From contig NZ_QPLJ01000013.1 of assembly GCF_003340555.1 (NCBI RefSeq), positions 52,749-116,748 of the forward strand: DNA of 64,000 bases. The letters are read 5' to 3'. This document shows, in pieces, positions 45,320-53,139 of this stretch. Source of the DNA: Jannaschia formosa. Lineage in GTDB: Bacteria > Pseudomonadota > Alphaproteobacteria > Rhodobacterales > Rhodobacteraceae. Numbering within the stretch: position 1 is the stretch's first letter; the number at the start of each line of letters is the position of its first letter. Below the pieces are notes generated by a model. That model saw only the letters and a program-made list of their open reading frames with translations, was not told the DNA's origin and did no database searches. The translations under genes were made by a program, and so were the position numbers.

Positions 45320-45801
45320 TTAGTCTTCGAAGTCGAGATGTTTTAGACGACTGCCGTGTTGCTGAAGTAATGCTAGAAGAACAAGAAGATGATGCGCGGC
45401 GTTGGCGCGTAAAGTGGGTGGGCGGACTAGCCCTGCTTCGTGCCGTCGGTCATGTCCTACTGCATGAAGATTCGAAGCGAGATAGTTTTGTCGCTGATCG
45501 AAACCGCCAATTGTTCGAATCGTGGCAGAGAGATAGAGCGAAGAACGCGATTTTCTGGAATTTCATTGTTCCCGAAAGAGACAAGTCGCTGAAGCACTAT
45601 GAGATCGATGCACTTATTCTCGACACTGTATCGCTTGGTGTCATGGCTGATGAAAACCTTGATCTGATGAATTTAGAAGGTGACCTCTACCGAGGGAACA
45701 AAGGCCCCTATCGAACTGGTGATGACCTCCGAGATATCTACGGAGAAGCCGTCGTGTGGTGGGATGATCAGTTGGCTGAAATTGGAAGGTACTCGACATG
45801 A
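45316..45801 (+). CDS. Unknown AT-rich 161-residue protein inserted in the dicarboxylate operon
   Basis: 161 residues, acidic, no signal peptide or membrane segment, no family I recognise. The N-terminus (MISLRSRDVLDDCRVAEVML) is followed by WVGGLALLRAVGHVLLHED, FESWQRDRAKNAIFWNFIVPE (quoted in part) and a C-terminal YGEAVVWWDDQLAEIGRY. Base composition differs sharply from its neighbours: two 60-nt stretches counted by eye (45361-45420, 45601-45660) are 52% and 45% G+C against roughly 65-70% around it, and codons are far less G/C-ending. Yet it overlaps both neighbours by exactly ATGA, so it is translated with them. Probably a horizontally acquired gene. Confidence 0.75.
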   Translation: MISLRSRDVLDDCRVAEVMLEEQEDDARRWRVKWVGGLALLRAVGHVLLHEDSKRDSFVADRNRQLFESWQRDRAKNAIFWNFIVPERDKSLKHYEIDALILDTVSLGVMADENLDLMNLEGDLYRGNKGPYRTGDDLRDIYGEAVVWWDDQLAEIGRYST

Positions 45802-46760
45802 CCGAGACCCCCCTCGCCCTGCTCGAATCCACCGCCGAGACGCTGATGAACAAGGCCGCCATCGAGATCCCGCAGGACTATCTCGACGGGCTGCAACAGG
45901 CGGCGAACGACGAGGACGGCGACCTGTCGTCCTTCGTCCTGAAGGCCATGCTGGAGAACTACGAGGCGGCAAAGGAGGACCGGCGCGCCATGTGCGGCGA
46001 TACCGGCGTGCCACGCTGGTTCGTGAAGCTGGGCAACGAGGCGCGGGTCGAAGGCGGCATGTGCGCGCTGGAGGATGCGTTGCGCCGCGCCACAGCGAAG
46101 GCGACGAACGGCGTGCCGCTGCGGCCGAACCGGGTCCACCCGCTCTGGCGCACGGACCACGACAACAATTGCGGAATCGGCGCGCCCGAGATCGAGTATG
46201 CCTTCGAGCCCGAGGGCGACTGGATCGACCTCATCACCGTTCACAAGGGCGGGCTGTTCGGCACCGACTACCGGATGCTGTTCCCCTCGGACGGCATCCA
46301 GGGGATCAAGCGCTTCTATCTCGACAGCCTGATGGCCTTCGGCAAGCGCGGCCTCGCCTGCCAGCCGGCGATCATCGGGATCGGGCTGGGCGGGTCCAAG
46401 GACATCTGCATGACGCTGGGCAAGCGCGCCTCGGTCCTGCGCACCGTCGGCTCCAAGAACCCCGACCCGCGCATCGCGGAGCTGGAGGCGGAGTTCAAAA
46501 GCTTGGGCAATTCCATCGGCATGGGCGCGATGGGTTTCGTCGGCAAGAACATGGTCGTGCAGTGCAACATCGAGGTCGGCTATTGCCACACTGGCGGGTT
46601 GCCGATGTCGGTCCATGCCTTCTGCCTCAGCTCGCGCCGCGCCGTCGCGCGCATCTGGCCCGACGGGCGGGTGGAGCACCGCACAGACCCGGACTGGTTC
46701 ACCCCCTACATGCGCCGCGAGGGCGTGGAGTGGGCGCCCATGGTCGAGGCGGCGGAGTGA
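45798..46760 (+). CDS. Class I fumarase/tartrate dehydratase-type alpha subunit
   Basis: 320 residues, the N-terminal-domain half of an oxygen-sensitive [4Fe-4S] hydro-lyase (TtdA/FumA N-terminal). Visible: MCGDTGVPRWFVKLG (Cys66), HDNNCGIGAPEIEY (Cys125), GLACQPAIIGIGLGGSKDICM (Cys188 and Cys204, quoted in part) and NIEVGYCHTGGLPMSV. The beta half is encoded at 47890, separated by a CoA-transferase. Substrates known for the family are fumarate/malate, tartrate and mesaconate/citramalate; sequence alone does not choose. It overlaps the unknown gene by ATGA and the CoA-transferase by GTGA. Confidence 0.87.
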   Translation: MTETPLALLESTAETLMNKAAIEIPQDYLDGLQQAANDEDGDLSSFVLKAMLENYEAAKEDRRAMCGDTGVPRWFVKLGNEARVEGGMCALEDALRRATAKATNGVPLRPNRVHPLWRTDHDNNCGIGAPEIEYAFEPEGDWIDLITVHKGGLFGTDYRMLFPSDGIQGIKRFYLDSLMAFGKRGLACQPAIIGIGLGGSKDICMTLGKRASVLRTVGSKNPDPRIAELEAEFKSLGNSIGMGAMGFVGKNMVVQCNIEVGYCHTGGLPMSVHAFCLSSRRAVARIWPDGRVEHRTDPDWFTPYMRREGVEWAPMVEAAE

Positions 46761-47893
46761 GCGGCGGGCCGCTTTCGGGCGTGCGCGTCCTCGACCTGAC
46801 ACATGTGCTGGCCGGTCCCTACGCGACGGGGCAACTGGCCCTGATGGGGGCCGAGGTGATCCGGGTGGAGCGGCCCGGCGGCGGCGACTTCGTACGCCGC
46901 CACGGCGGGACCGACGAGATGCGCGCGGCCGGGCTCGGGGCGTCGTTCCTGAGCCAGAACAGCGGCAAGAGGTCCGTCGTACTGGACCTCAAGGACGATG
47001 CGGGCCGAGCCCGGTTCCTCGACCTTGCCGAGACCGCCGACATCGTGGTCGAGAACTTCCGTCCCGGCGTCGTCGATCGGCTGGGCGTCGGGTTCGAGGC
47101 GATCCGGGGGCGGCGCCACGACGTGATCTTCGCCAGCCTCTCGGGCTATGGGCAGGAGGGTCCGCTTTCGGGCCGGCCTGCCTACGACCACATCCTGCAG
47201 GGGATCAGCGGACTGATGGCGATGACCGGCGAGCCGGGCGGCGGGCCGATGCGCGTCGGCCTGCCCATCGTCGACTACGTGGCCGGTCAGGCGCTGGTGC
47301 AGGCGCTGCTCGGCGCGCTGCTGCAGCGGGCGCGGAGGCCCGGGGAGGCGCAGCGCCTGTCGGTCTCGATGCTGGACGCGATGACGGCCTTCATGGGGCC
47401 CTACGCCATCCATCACGAGACGACCGGCAAGCTGCGCGGGCTGGAGGGCAACCGCGCCTTCGCCGACACGCCCTATTCGGGCCGGTTCGAGACCGCCGAG
47501 GGCGCGCTGGTCGTCACGGCCAACAGCCCGGCGCAGGCCGCGCGGCTCTGCGAGGCGCTGGGCCGGCCGGACCTGCCGGAGGCGGCGGACGTGGCCGCGG
47601 AGCTGGCGGCGATCTTCCGCACGAGATCCGCCGATCACTGGGAGGAGGTCCTGTCCGCCGCCCATGTCCCCGCCGCCCGCGTCCGCACCCTGGCCGAGGC
47701 GCTGGCGCATCCGCAGATGGCGGGCAGTGCGACTTGGAAGCCCTTGCCGGTCCCGCAGCTGGGCATCACCGTCCGCGCCCCCGCGCTGCCCTTCGACGCG
47801 CCCTGGGGGCCGGAGCGCCTGGCGCCCGTCCCGGAATTCGGCGCGGATACCGACCGCGTCCTTGCCACCCTGTCCGAGGAGGCCCCGACATGA
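46757..47893 (+). CDS. CaiB/BaiF-type (family III) CoA-transferase
   Basis: 378 residues from GTG 46757, which overlaps the fumarase-alpha stop. The N-terminal SGVRVLDLTHVLAGPYATGQ, GAEVIRVERPGGGD and the catalytic-Asp loop GLPIVDYVAG identify the family III enzymes, which move CoA between carboxylic acids. Members act on formate/oxalate, carnitine, succinate/citramalate and mesaconate. Its placement between the two subunits of a class I hydro-lyase suggests it activates the acid made or used by that enzyme; citramalate or mesaconate are plausible. It overlaps the beta-subunit gene by ATGA. Confidence 0.88.
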   Translation: MSGGPLSGVRVLDLTHVLAGPYATGQLALMGAEVIRVERPGGGDFVRRHGGTDEMRAAGLGASFLSQNSGKRSVVLDLKDDAGRARFLDLAETADIVVENFRPGVVDRLGVGFEAIRGRRHDVIFASLSGYGQEGPLSGRPAYDHILQGISGLMAMTGEPGGGPMRVGLPIVDYVAGQALVQALLGALLQRARRPGEAQRLSVSMLDAMTAFMGPYAIHHETTGKLRGLEGNRAFADTPYSGRFETAEGALVVTANSPAQAARLCEALGRPDLPEAADVAAELAAIFRTRSADHWEEVLSAAHVPAARVRTLAEALAHPQMAGSATWKPLPVPQLGITVRAPALPFDAPWGPERLAPVPEFGADTDRVLATLSEEAPT

Positions 47894-48561
47894 GCGTCCG
47901 CGAGATCCGCCTGTCCACCACCCCCACCGCCGAGGCCATCGCCGAGCTCAGGCTGGGCGATGTCGTCTATCTCGACGGGCTGATGTATACGGCGCGCGAA
48001 GGCGTCTACATGCGCGCGCTGGAAGAACGGGCGAACATCCCGATGGAGCTGCCCGCCGAATCCGCCGCGAACTTCCATTGCTCGCCCGCCGCGCGGATCA
48101 ACGCCGACGGCTCCTTCGACATGGGGGCGGTGACGGCCACGGCGTCCTTCCGCTTCGCCAAGTGGCTGCCCGAATGGATGGAGAAGTCCGGCGCCAAGCT
48201 GATCGTCGGCAAGGGGGGCATGACGTCGAAGGACTACAAGTCCTACTTCGTCCCGAACGGTGCGATCTACCTCTCTACCGTGGGCTATGGCACTGGCGCG
48301 CTGTTGGGCCGGGGCGTCGAGAAGGTCGAGGCGGTTCACTGGAACCGCGAGCTGGGCCTTGCCCAGGCGATGTGGGTGATCCGCTGCCGCAAGATGGGGC
48401 CGTTCATCGTCGCCTCCGACCTCAACGGCGACTGCCTGTTCGAACGCGAGAACGCCCGGATTGCCGAATCGGGCGCCGTGCAGGCGGCCTATGCGGGAAC
48501 GAAGCCCGCCGTGCTGAAGCGCTACGGGGAAAGCGACGACCGGTCGGACGAGGTGATCTGA
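47890..48561 (+). CDS. Class I fumarase/tartrate dehydratase-type beta subunit
   Basis: 223 residues, the C-terminal swivelling-domain half (TtdB/FumA C-terminal). It has LRLGDVVYLDGLMYTAREGVYMRAL (quoted in part), the active-site loop KLIVGKGGMTSKDY with the catalytic region, and STVGYGTGALLGRGVEKVEAVHW in place of the usual GGxAALLA. It should pair with the alpha subunit encoded at 45798. Last gene of the 42-48.6 kb operon, it ends 24 bp from the convergent enolase-superfamily gene. Confidence 0.86.
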   Translation: MSVREIRLSTTPTAEAIAELRLGDVVYLDGLMYTAREGVYMRALEERANIPMELPAESAANFHCSPAARINADGSFDMGAVTATASFRFAKWLPEWMEKSGAKLIVGKGGMTSKDYKSYFVPNGAIYLSTVGYGTGALLGRGVEKVEAVHWNRELGLAQAMWVIRCRKMGPFIVASDLNGDCLFERENARIAESGAVQAAYAGTKPAVLKRYGESDDRSDEVI

Positions 48562-48585
48562 GCGCCCGAGGCCCCCTCGCCCCGG

Positions 48586-49695
48586 TCAGAGGTGCGTATC
48601 GAGGGCAAGCGTCTCGTAGCGGGCGATCTCCGGCGGGAGGGTCTCGATCCCGAGGCCGGGGGCAGTGCCGAGCATCCAGTCCCCCCCGTCGAGCGGCGTT
48701 CCGAAGGCGTCGCGCAGCGGGTTCTCGTTGGCGTCGAGTTCCAGCAGACCCGGCCCGCCCGCCGCCGCCAGCAGGTGGGCCGAGGCGTGCAGGCCGATCC
48801 CGCCGCCGAGGAAATGCGGGCAGTAGACGCGGCCCACCGCGAGCGCGGCCCGGGCGACGGCGAGGTTCCCGGTGACGCCGCCCCATTTGGCAACGTCGGG
48901 CTGGAGGAACGTCACCGTGCGGGACGCGATGAGCGTGTCGAAGGCCTCGAAGCCCGCGACGTTCTCGCCCGCCGCCAGCGGCGTGGCGGCGCCGGCGAGG
49001 CTGGCCCAGTCGGCGGCGGGGGCGAAGGCGGGCAACGGCTCCTCCAGCCAGACGAGGCCGAGCGTATCGGCGCGGTCGAGAAAGGCGCGCGCGGCGGGCA
49101 GGTCCCAGGCCTGGTTGGCGTCCGCCATGAGGCGGCCGTCGGACATGAAGTCGGCGGCGGCCTCGAGGTGGCGCAGGTCGGCGTCGGCGTCGAACCCGAC
49201 CTTGACCTTGGCCGCGTGGATGCCACGGGCGCGGACCCGGGGCAGTGCCTCGGCGGCCGTCGCGACGGCGATGCCGCTGGCATAGACGGGGACGCGAAGG
49301 GCCGCCTCGGGCGAGAGATGCCGCGCCAGCGGCAGGCCCGCGCGCCGCGCCGCCATATCGGCGCAGGCCGTGTCGAGCCCGGCGATGACCTGCGCGAAGG
49401 GCCCCGGCTCTCCGCATTGCAGGGCCCGGATGCGGGTGGCGTCGGTGAGGCGCGCGAGAAGGCCGTCCTCGGGCTGGCCCAGCACCAGATCGGCCATGTC
49501 CTCGATGAGCAGCCGGGCCCGATGCTCCGCCCCGGCGGCGGGCCAGTTGGCGAAGATCTCGCCCCAGCCCCAGGCGCCGTCCCGCGCGGTCAGCTTGACG
49601 AAGACCGCCGGGCGGTCGCGCATGACCCCGAAGGAGGTGGCGACGGGCGCCGGGGTGGGGGCGCGGAAGACGTGAACCTGAATGCGGTCGATCAT
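48586..49695 (-). CDS. Mandelate racemase/muconate lactonizing enzyme-family (enolase superfamily) protein
   Basis: 369 residues from ATG 49695. Capping and barrel domains are present; catalytic pieces include the KxK motif AAKVKVGFD, metal ligands in MADANQAWD, VWLEEPLP and AAGENVAG, and a histidine in YCPHFLGGG. Lys-x-Lys together with a C-terminal PH fits mandelate-racemase or acid-sugar-dehydratase subgroups better than the muconate subgroup, where the second base is Lys. It probably epimerises or dehydrates a hydroxy acid. The start overlaps the TSUP permease gene by ATGA. Confidence 0.87.
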   Translation of the reverse strand: MIDRIQVHVFRAPTPAPVATSFGVMRDRPAVFVKLTARDGAWGWGEIFANWPAAGAEHRARLLIEDMADLVLGQPEDGLLARLTDATRIRALQCGEPGPFAQVIAGLDTACADMAARRAGLPLARHLSPEAALRVPVYASGIAVATAAEALPRVRARGIHAAKVKVGFDADADLRHLEAAADFMSDGRLMADANQAWDLPAARAFLDRADTLGLVWLEEPLPAFAPAADWASLAGAATPLAAGENVAGFEAFDTLIASRTVTFLQPDVAKWGGVTGNLAVARAALAVGRVYCPHFLGGGIGLHASAHLLAAAGGPGLLELDANENPLRDAFGTPLDGGDWMLGTAPGLGIETLPPEIARYETLALDTHL

Positions 49696-50435
49696 AGAAC
49701 CTCCTGTCCCAGTATTCCGACGCCCATCGCGAGGCAGAGCAGGATCAGCAGGCGGCGGAAGCCCGTGTCCGTCAGGCGGCGGAAGGTGAAGATGCCGATC
49801 TGCGCCACCGCGATCCCCACCGGGACGGTGATCGCCAGCGCGGTCAGGGCCGTCGCGTCGAAGGCGCCGCGCCAGGCCAGCAGCGCGGCCGTCAGGCCGA
49901 GCAGGACCACGTTGTAGGGTTGCAGCACGGCCCGCGTCTCGGCCTTGGGCCAGGGGCGCAGCGACACCCACATGGCCGGGATCGCGCCCGAGACCGAGGC
50001 CGCGCCGCCCATCACCCCGCCGACGAAGCCGATGACCCCGTCCCAGACCGGGGTGCGGCGCGCGAAGGCGGGCAGGGCGGCGCGGAAGCCGAAATAGACG
50101 CCGTAGACGATCAGCAGCGCCGCGATCACGAAGCGCAGCGTGCGCGCGTCGATCGAGGCCAGCAGCATCACGCCGAGCGGCACGCCGATCACCCCCGGCA
50201 GCAGGAAGCGCATCAGCCGCGGCACCTGCTGCGAGATCGCATGGCGCACCACCCAGAGCCCCTGCAGCCCCGTCAGTACCGACATCGTCGCGACGATGGC
50301 GACCGCGCGCAGCGGGTCGAGCACCAGCAGGTAGAAGCCCAGCGCGAAGAGCGCCGTGCCCGTCCCCGCCAGCCCGTTTATGAAGCCCCCCGCCGCCGCG
50401 CCCAGGGCGAGGAACAGCACGGATTCGGCGGTCAT
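49692..50435 (-). CDS. TSUP/TauE-SafE family membrane permease
   Basis: 247 residues from ATG 50435. Eight or so membrane segments and the two-fold repeated pattern GGFINGLAGTGTALFALGFYL (quoted in part) and GVMGGAASVSGAIPAMW identify the TSUP family, which exports or imports organic anions such as sulfoacetate, sulfite or glycolate. It overlaps both the lysR gene (50432-50435) and the enolase-superfamily gene (49692-49695), so lysR-TSUP-enolase is one translation-coupled operon. The substrate is probably the acid handled by those neighbours. Confidence 0.86.
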   Translation of the reverse strand: MTAESVLFLALGAAAGGFINGLAGTGTALFALGFYLLVLDPLRAVAIVATMSVLTGLQGLWVVRHAISQQVPRLMRFLLPGVIGVPLGVMLLASIDARTLRFVIAALLIVYGVYFGFRAALPAFARRTPVWDGVIGFVGGVMGGAASVSGAIPAMWVSLRPWPKAETRAVLQPYNVVLLGLTAALLAWRGAFDATALTALAITVPVGIAVAQIGIFTFRRLTDTGFRRLLILLCLAMGVGILGQEVL

Positions 50436-51316
50436 TTCCGGCCCTCGGCGGCGATGACCTCGCGGAAGGCGGTCTCCAGCTCGTCGACGACGCGGGGGCG
50501 GGGCGTGTCCTCGCGCGCGATCAGGCCGATGGCGCGGCTGGGCGCGCTCGGGCCCAGGGAGAGGGCGCGGACCGGCGCCTGCTCCCACGCCTCGACGACG
50601 CGGCGCGGGACGATGGAGACGCCGAGATCGGCATGGACCATGGAGGCGATGGCCTCGAGCGAGCCCAGCTCCATCGCCTCCTGGACCTGCAGCCCCGCGC
50701 CGGTGAGCCAGTTGTCGATCAGCGTCCCGACCACGGCCGCGCGGGTGAAGCGGATGAAGGGCCGCGTCGTCAGCAGGCGGAGGGCGTCGTCGCCCTCGGT
50801 GTCCTGCGAGACGATGAGGTGGAGCGGCTCCTCCGCCAGTTCGCGCCAGGCGAGACCCTTCGGCATCGCGTGCGGCCGGGTGACGATGGCGGCGTCGAGC
50901 GCGCCCCGCTCGACCTCGCTGATCAGCGGGAAGGTCAGGCCGGGGCGGATATGCAACCCGATATCGGGCCAGCGCGCCTTGAAGCGCGCCATCGACCGCG
51001 GGGTGAGCCCGGTCAGCGAGGTCGGCAGCGCGCCGAAGGCGATCTCGCCGGACAGGCCGCCCTGGCCCAGCACCGAGGGCACGAGGTCGTCGTAGTCGCG
51101 GATGAGAATGCGCGCCTTCTGGACGATCTCGTGGCCGAGGCGCGTGAGCTCGGGCGTGCGGCGCGAGCGGTCGAAGAGCTCGATGCCCAGATCGGCCTCC
51201 AGCGCCTGCATCTGCTGGCTGACGGCGGCATGGGTGACATGGACGCGCGCGGCGGCGGCGCTGAAGGTCTTCGTCTCGGCAACGGCGACCAAGGTGCGCA
51301 GCAGGCGGATCGTCAT
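50432..51316 (-). CDS. LysR-family transcriptional regulator
   Basis: 294 residues. The N-terminal winged helix is canonical (LLRTLVAVAETKTFSAAAARV, THAAVSQQMQALEADLG, LFDRSRRTPELTRLG), followed by an effector-binding domain (residues ~90-290). It is divergent from tctC across 120 bp containing a perfect interrupted dyad (51349-51383) with a T-N11-A core, the usual LysR binding layout. It therefore probably controls tctCBA and its own lysR-TSUP-enolase operon in response to the transported carboxylate. Confidence 0.93.
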   Translation of the reverse strand: MTIRLLRTLVAVAETKTFSAAAARVHVTHAAVSQQMQALEADLGIELFDRSRRTPELTRLGHEIVQKARILIRDYDDLVPSVLGQGGLSGEIAFGALPTSLTGLTPRSMARFKARWPDIGLHIRPGLTFPLISEVERGALDAAIVTRPHAMPKGLAWRELAEEPLHLIVSQDTEGDDALRLLTTRPFIRFTRAAVVGTLIDNWLTGAGLQVQEAMELGSLEAIASMVHADLGVSIVPRRVVEAWEQAPVRALSLGPSAPSRAIGLIAREDTPRPRVVDELETAFREVIAAEGRK

Positions 51317-51348
51317 GCGGGCGATCGAAAGAGAAATTTTCGAAAAAT

Positions 51349-51383
51349 GTAAGCCAATCTTGCTTCTCTTAAGATTTTCTTAC
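51349..51383. promoter_or_regulatory. LysR operator: interrupted dyad between lysR and tctC
   Basis: GTAAG-N3-ATCTT-N9-AAGAT-N3-CTTAC, every listed arm base paired, 35 bp in all. The centre contains T-N11-A. It lies midway in the AT-rich divergent promoter, 33 bp from lysR and 53 bp from tctC. Confidence 0.75.
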
Positions 51384-51436
51384 GACTAGGCTTCCGACGA
51401 GCGGCTGGCAACGGCCTTCAGGGGAGGAAAGACAAG

Positions 51437-52405
51437 ATGAAAGTTCTGAGCACGCTGACGGTGGGGCTTGCGCTGACGGCAGGGGCCGCGCTGGCCGAAT
51501 ATCCCGAACGCCCGATCAACATGATCATTCCCTACGGCGCCGGCGGCGCGACCGACATCTCGGCGCGGACCATCGCCGAGGCGCTGGGCGAGGCGGTCGG
51601 GAGGCCGCTGATCATGGCGAACGTGACGGGCGCGGGCGGGGCCACCGGCTCGGTCGCGGCGATGAACGCCAATCCCGACGGCTACACGATGCTGTTCACC
51701 CGCGTCGGCTCCCACTCAGTGAACCCGGCGATGAAGGCGACGCTGCCCTATACGCTGGACGACTTCCGCTATGTGACGGTCTACGAGATCAACCCCTTCG
51801 CCTGCGCGGTCGCGGCGAATTCGGACATCAAGACGATGGACGACCTGATGGAGAAGGCGAAGGGCGAGGGCGTCAGCTATTCGTCCTCCGGCGTGGGGTC
51901 GGCCCTGCATCTGGGCGGCGCGATGGTGCTGGACGCCTTCGGGCTGGAGGATGCGGCGAACGCGGCGACCCACATCCCGCAGCAGGGCGGCGGCGCGGCG
52001 GCGACGGCGGTTCTGAACGGGACGGCAGATTTCCTCTGCACCAACACCTCGGCGCTGGCGGGCTTCGTGGCCAACGGGCAGATGACGCCGCTGATGGTCA
52101 CCACGGCCGAACCGGTCGTGGGCTTCGACGCGCCGACCGCCGCCGAGCTGGGCCATCCGGAGCTGGAGCAGCTGGTCGGCTGGACCGGGATCGCGGGGCC
52201 GAAGGACCTGCCCGACGAGGTCGCGGCGAAGTGGGGCGAGTGGATGACCCAGGCGGCGACGGACGAAAAGTTCGTGAACCAGATGGAGTCGCTCGGCTCG
52301 ATCATCGACGTGATGTCGCCGGAGGAGGCGCGGGAGTTCATCAACACGCAATACGAGACCTTCCGCACCCTCGTCGACGAGCTTGGCATGCGGATCGAAG
52401 GGTGA
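51437..52405 (+). CDS. tctC: Tripartite tricarboxylate transporter substrate-binding protein (TctC family)
   Basis: 322 residues with a signal peptide (1-20, cut at ALA-EYPERP). The mature protein begins YPERPINMIIPYGAGGATD, typical of TctC/Bug solute receptors, and contains NVTGAGGATGSVAAMNANPDGY. It captures a carboxylate in the periplasm for the TctB-TctA permease encoded downstream. A GGGGAGGAAAG site precedes the ATG. Ligand class cannot be read from sequence; the context of an enolase-superfamily enzyme and fumarase-type genes suggests a di- or hydroxy-acid. Confidence 0.93.
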   Translation: MKVLSTLTVGLALTAGAALAEYPERPINMIIPYGAGGATDISARTIAEALGEAVGRPLIMANVTGAGGATGSVAAMNANPDGYTMLFTRVGSHSVNPAMKATLPYTLDDFRYVTVYEINPFACAVAANSDIKTMDDLMEKAKGEGVSYSSSGVGSALHLGGAMVLDAFGLEDAANAATHIPQQGGGAAATAVLNGTADFLCTNTSALAGFVANGQMTPLMVTTAEPVVGFDAPTAAELGHPELEQLVGWTGIAGPKDLPDEVAAKWGEWMTQAATDEKFVNQMESLGSIIDVMSPEEAREFINTQYETFRTLVDELGMRIEG

Positions 52406-52414
52406 GGCCGGAGA

Positions 52415-52439
52415 GGAAAAGGTCCGGTGGACCTTTTCC
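52415..52439 (+). terminator. Attenuating hairpin between tctC and tctB
   Basis: A perfect 11-bp stem GGAAAAGGTCC / GGACCTTTTCC with a GGT loop, 9 nt past the tctC stop. Such hairpins after binding-protein genes usually let the receptor be made in excess over the permease. Confidence 0.7.
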
Positions 52440-52558
52440 CGGCCGAACGGCCCGGCGCGAGCCGGGCCGGGCACCGTCCCGACCTGCTTGATCCGGCGCC
52501 CGGCCCTGCGAGGCCCTCGGCCGTCGCACCACGCCTTTTCTGATACGCCGCCCCGCAC

Positions 52559-52623
52559 CCCCGGACTTGACCCAAGCGCCTCCGCCTGCTGGAGATCCGC
52601 GGATCAGGCCCGGGGATGACGGG
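52559..52623. repeat. REP-like imperfect palindrome in the tctC-tctB gap
   Basis: CCCCGGACTTGACCC (52559-52573) faces GGATCAGGCCCGGGG (52601-52615), followed by ATGACGGG. This arm pair and tail resemble a widespread alphaproteobacterial intergenic palindrome. A second small hairpin (52449-52468) lies upstream in the same 240-bp gap; no coding is seen. Confidence 0.55.
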
Positions 52624-52646
52624 TCCCACGGAAGCACAGACCGCCC

Positions 52647-53129
52647 ATGACCCTCCGCACGCTCCAGGTCCGGCTCGGCATCGCCGCGCTCCTCATCGCG
52701 GCGTTCCTCGCGCTTGTCGCGATCCCGAGCTTCGTCTCGTCCCCGTCGAACGTGCGCAACATCGTGCTCTCGCCGGTGTTCTGGCCCTATGTGCTGACCG
52801 GCATGACGGCGCTCGTCGGCGTCCTTCTGGTCCTGACCGGCCGGCACGAGACCGCCGAACTGGAGGACGAGGACGCGGCCGCCCCCGGCGCCCCCCTTCG
52901 GCTTGTTGCGCTGGCCGGGATCATGGTGGCGGTGATGCTGCTGCTGCCCTGGCTCGGCATGCCGCTCGTGACGATGCTGGCCTTCGCGGCGACCGCCTTT
53001 CTTTACCGCACCCGCCACCCCGTCGCCGCCGCGATCTGCGCCGTGCTGGTGCCGCTGGTGCTTTACGCCTTCTTCGCCCATGTCGCCGGGGTCGCGGTGC
53101 CGCAGGGCGAGGTGATTCGACTGCCATGA
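52647..53129 (+). CDS. tctB: Tripartite tricarboxylate transporter small membrane subunit (TctB family)
   Basis: 160 residues with four membrane segments (about 10-30, 48-68, 85-108 and 115-145) and a charged acidic loop (ETAELEDEDAAAPGAP) between the second and third. Size and topology fit TctB, the 4-TM subunit of the TTT transporters; sequence conservation is low, so the flanking tctC and tctA carry much of the weight. It ends 10 nt before tctA. Confidence 0.88.
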   Translation: MTLRTLQVRLGIAALLIAAFLALVAIPSFVSSPSNVRNIVLSPVFWPYVLTGMTALVGVLLVLTGRHETAELEDEDAAAPGAPLRLVALAGIMVAVMLLLPWLGMPLVTMLAFAATAFLYRTRHPVAAAICAVLVPLVLYAFFAHVAGVAVPQGEVIRLP

Positions 53130-53139
53130 AGGACCGCGC

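Noticed and set aside
45316-45801. Insertion-sequence origin of the AT-rich gene
   Set aside because: There are no inverted repeats, target duplications or transposase motifs at its ends, and the ATGA overlaps leave no room for them.
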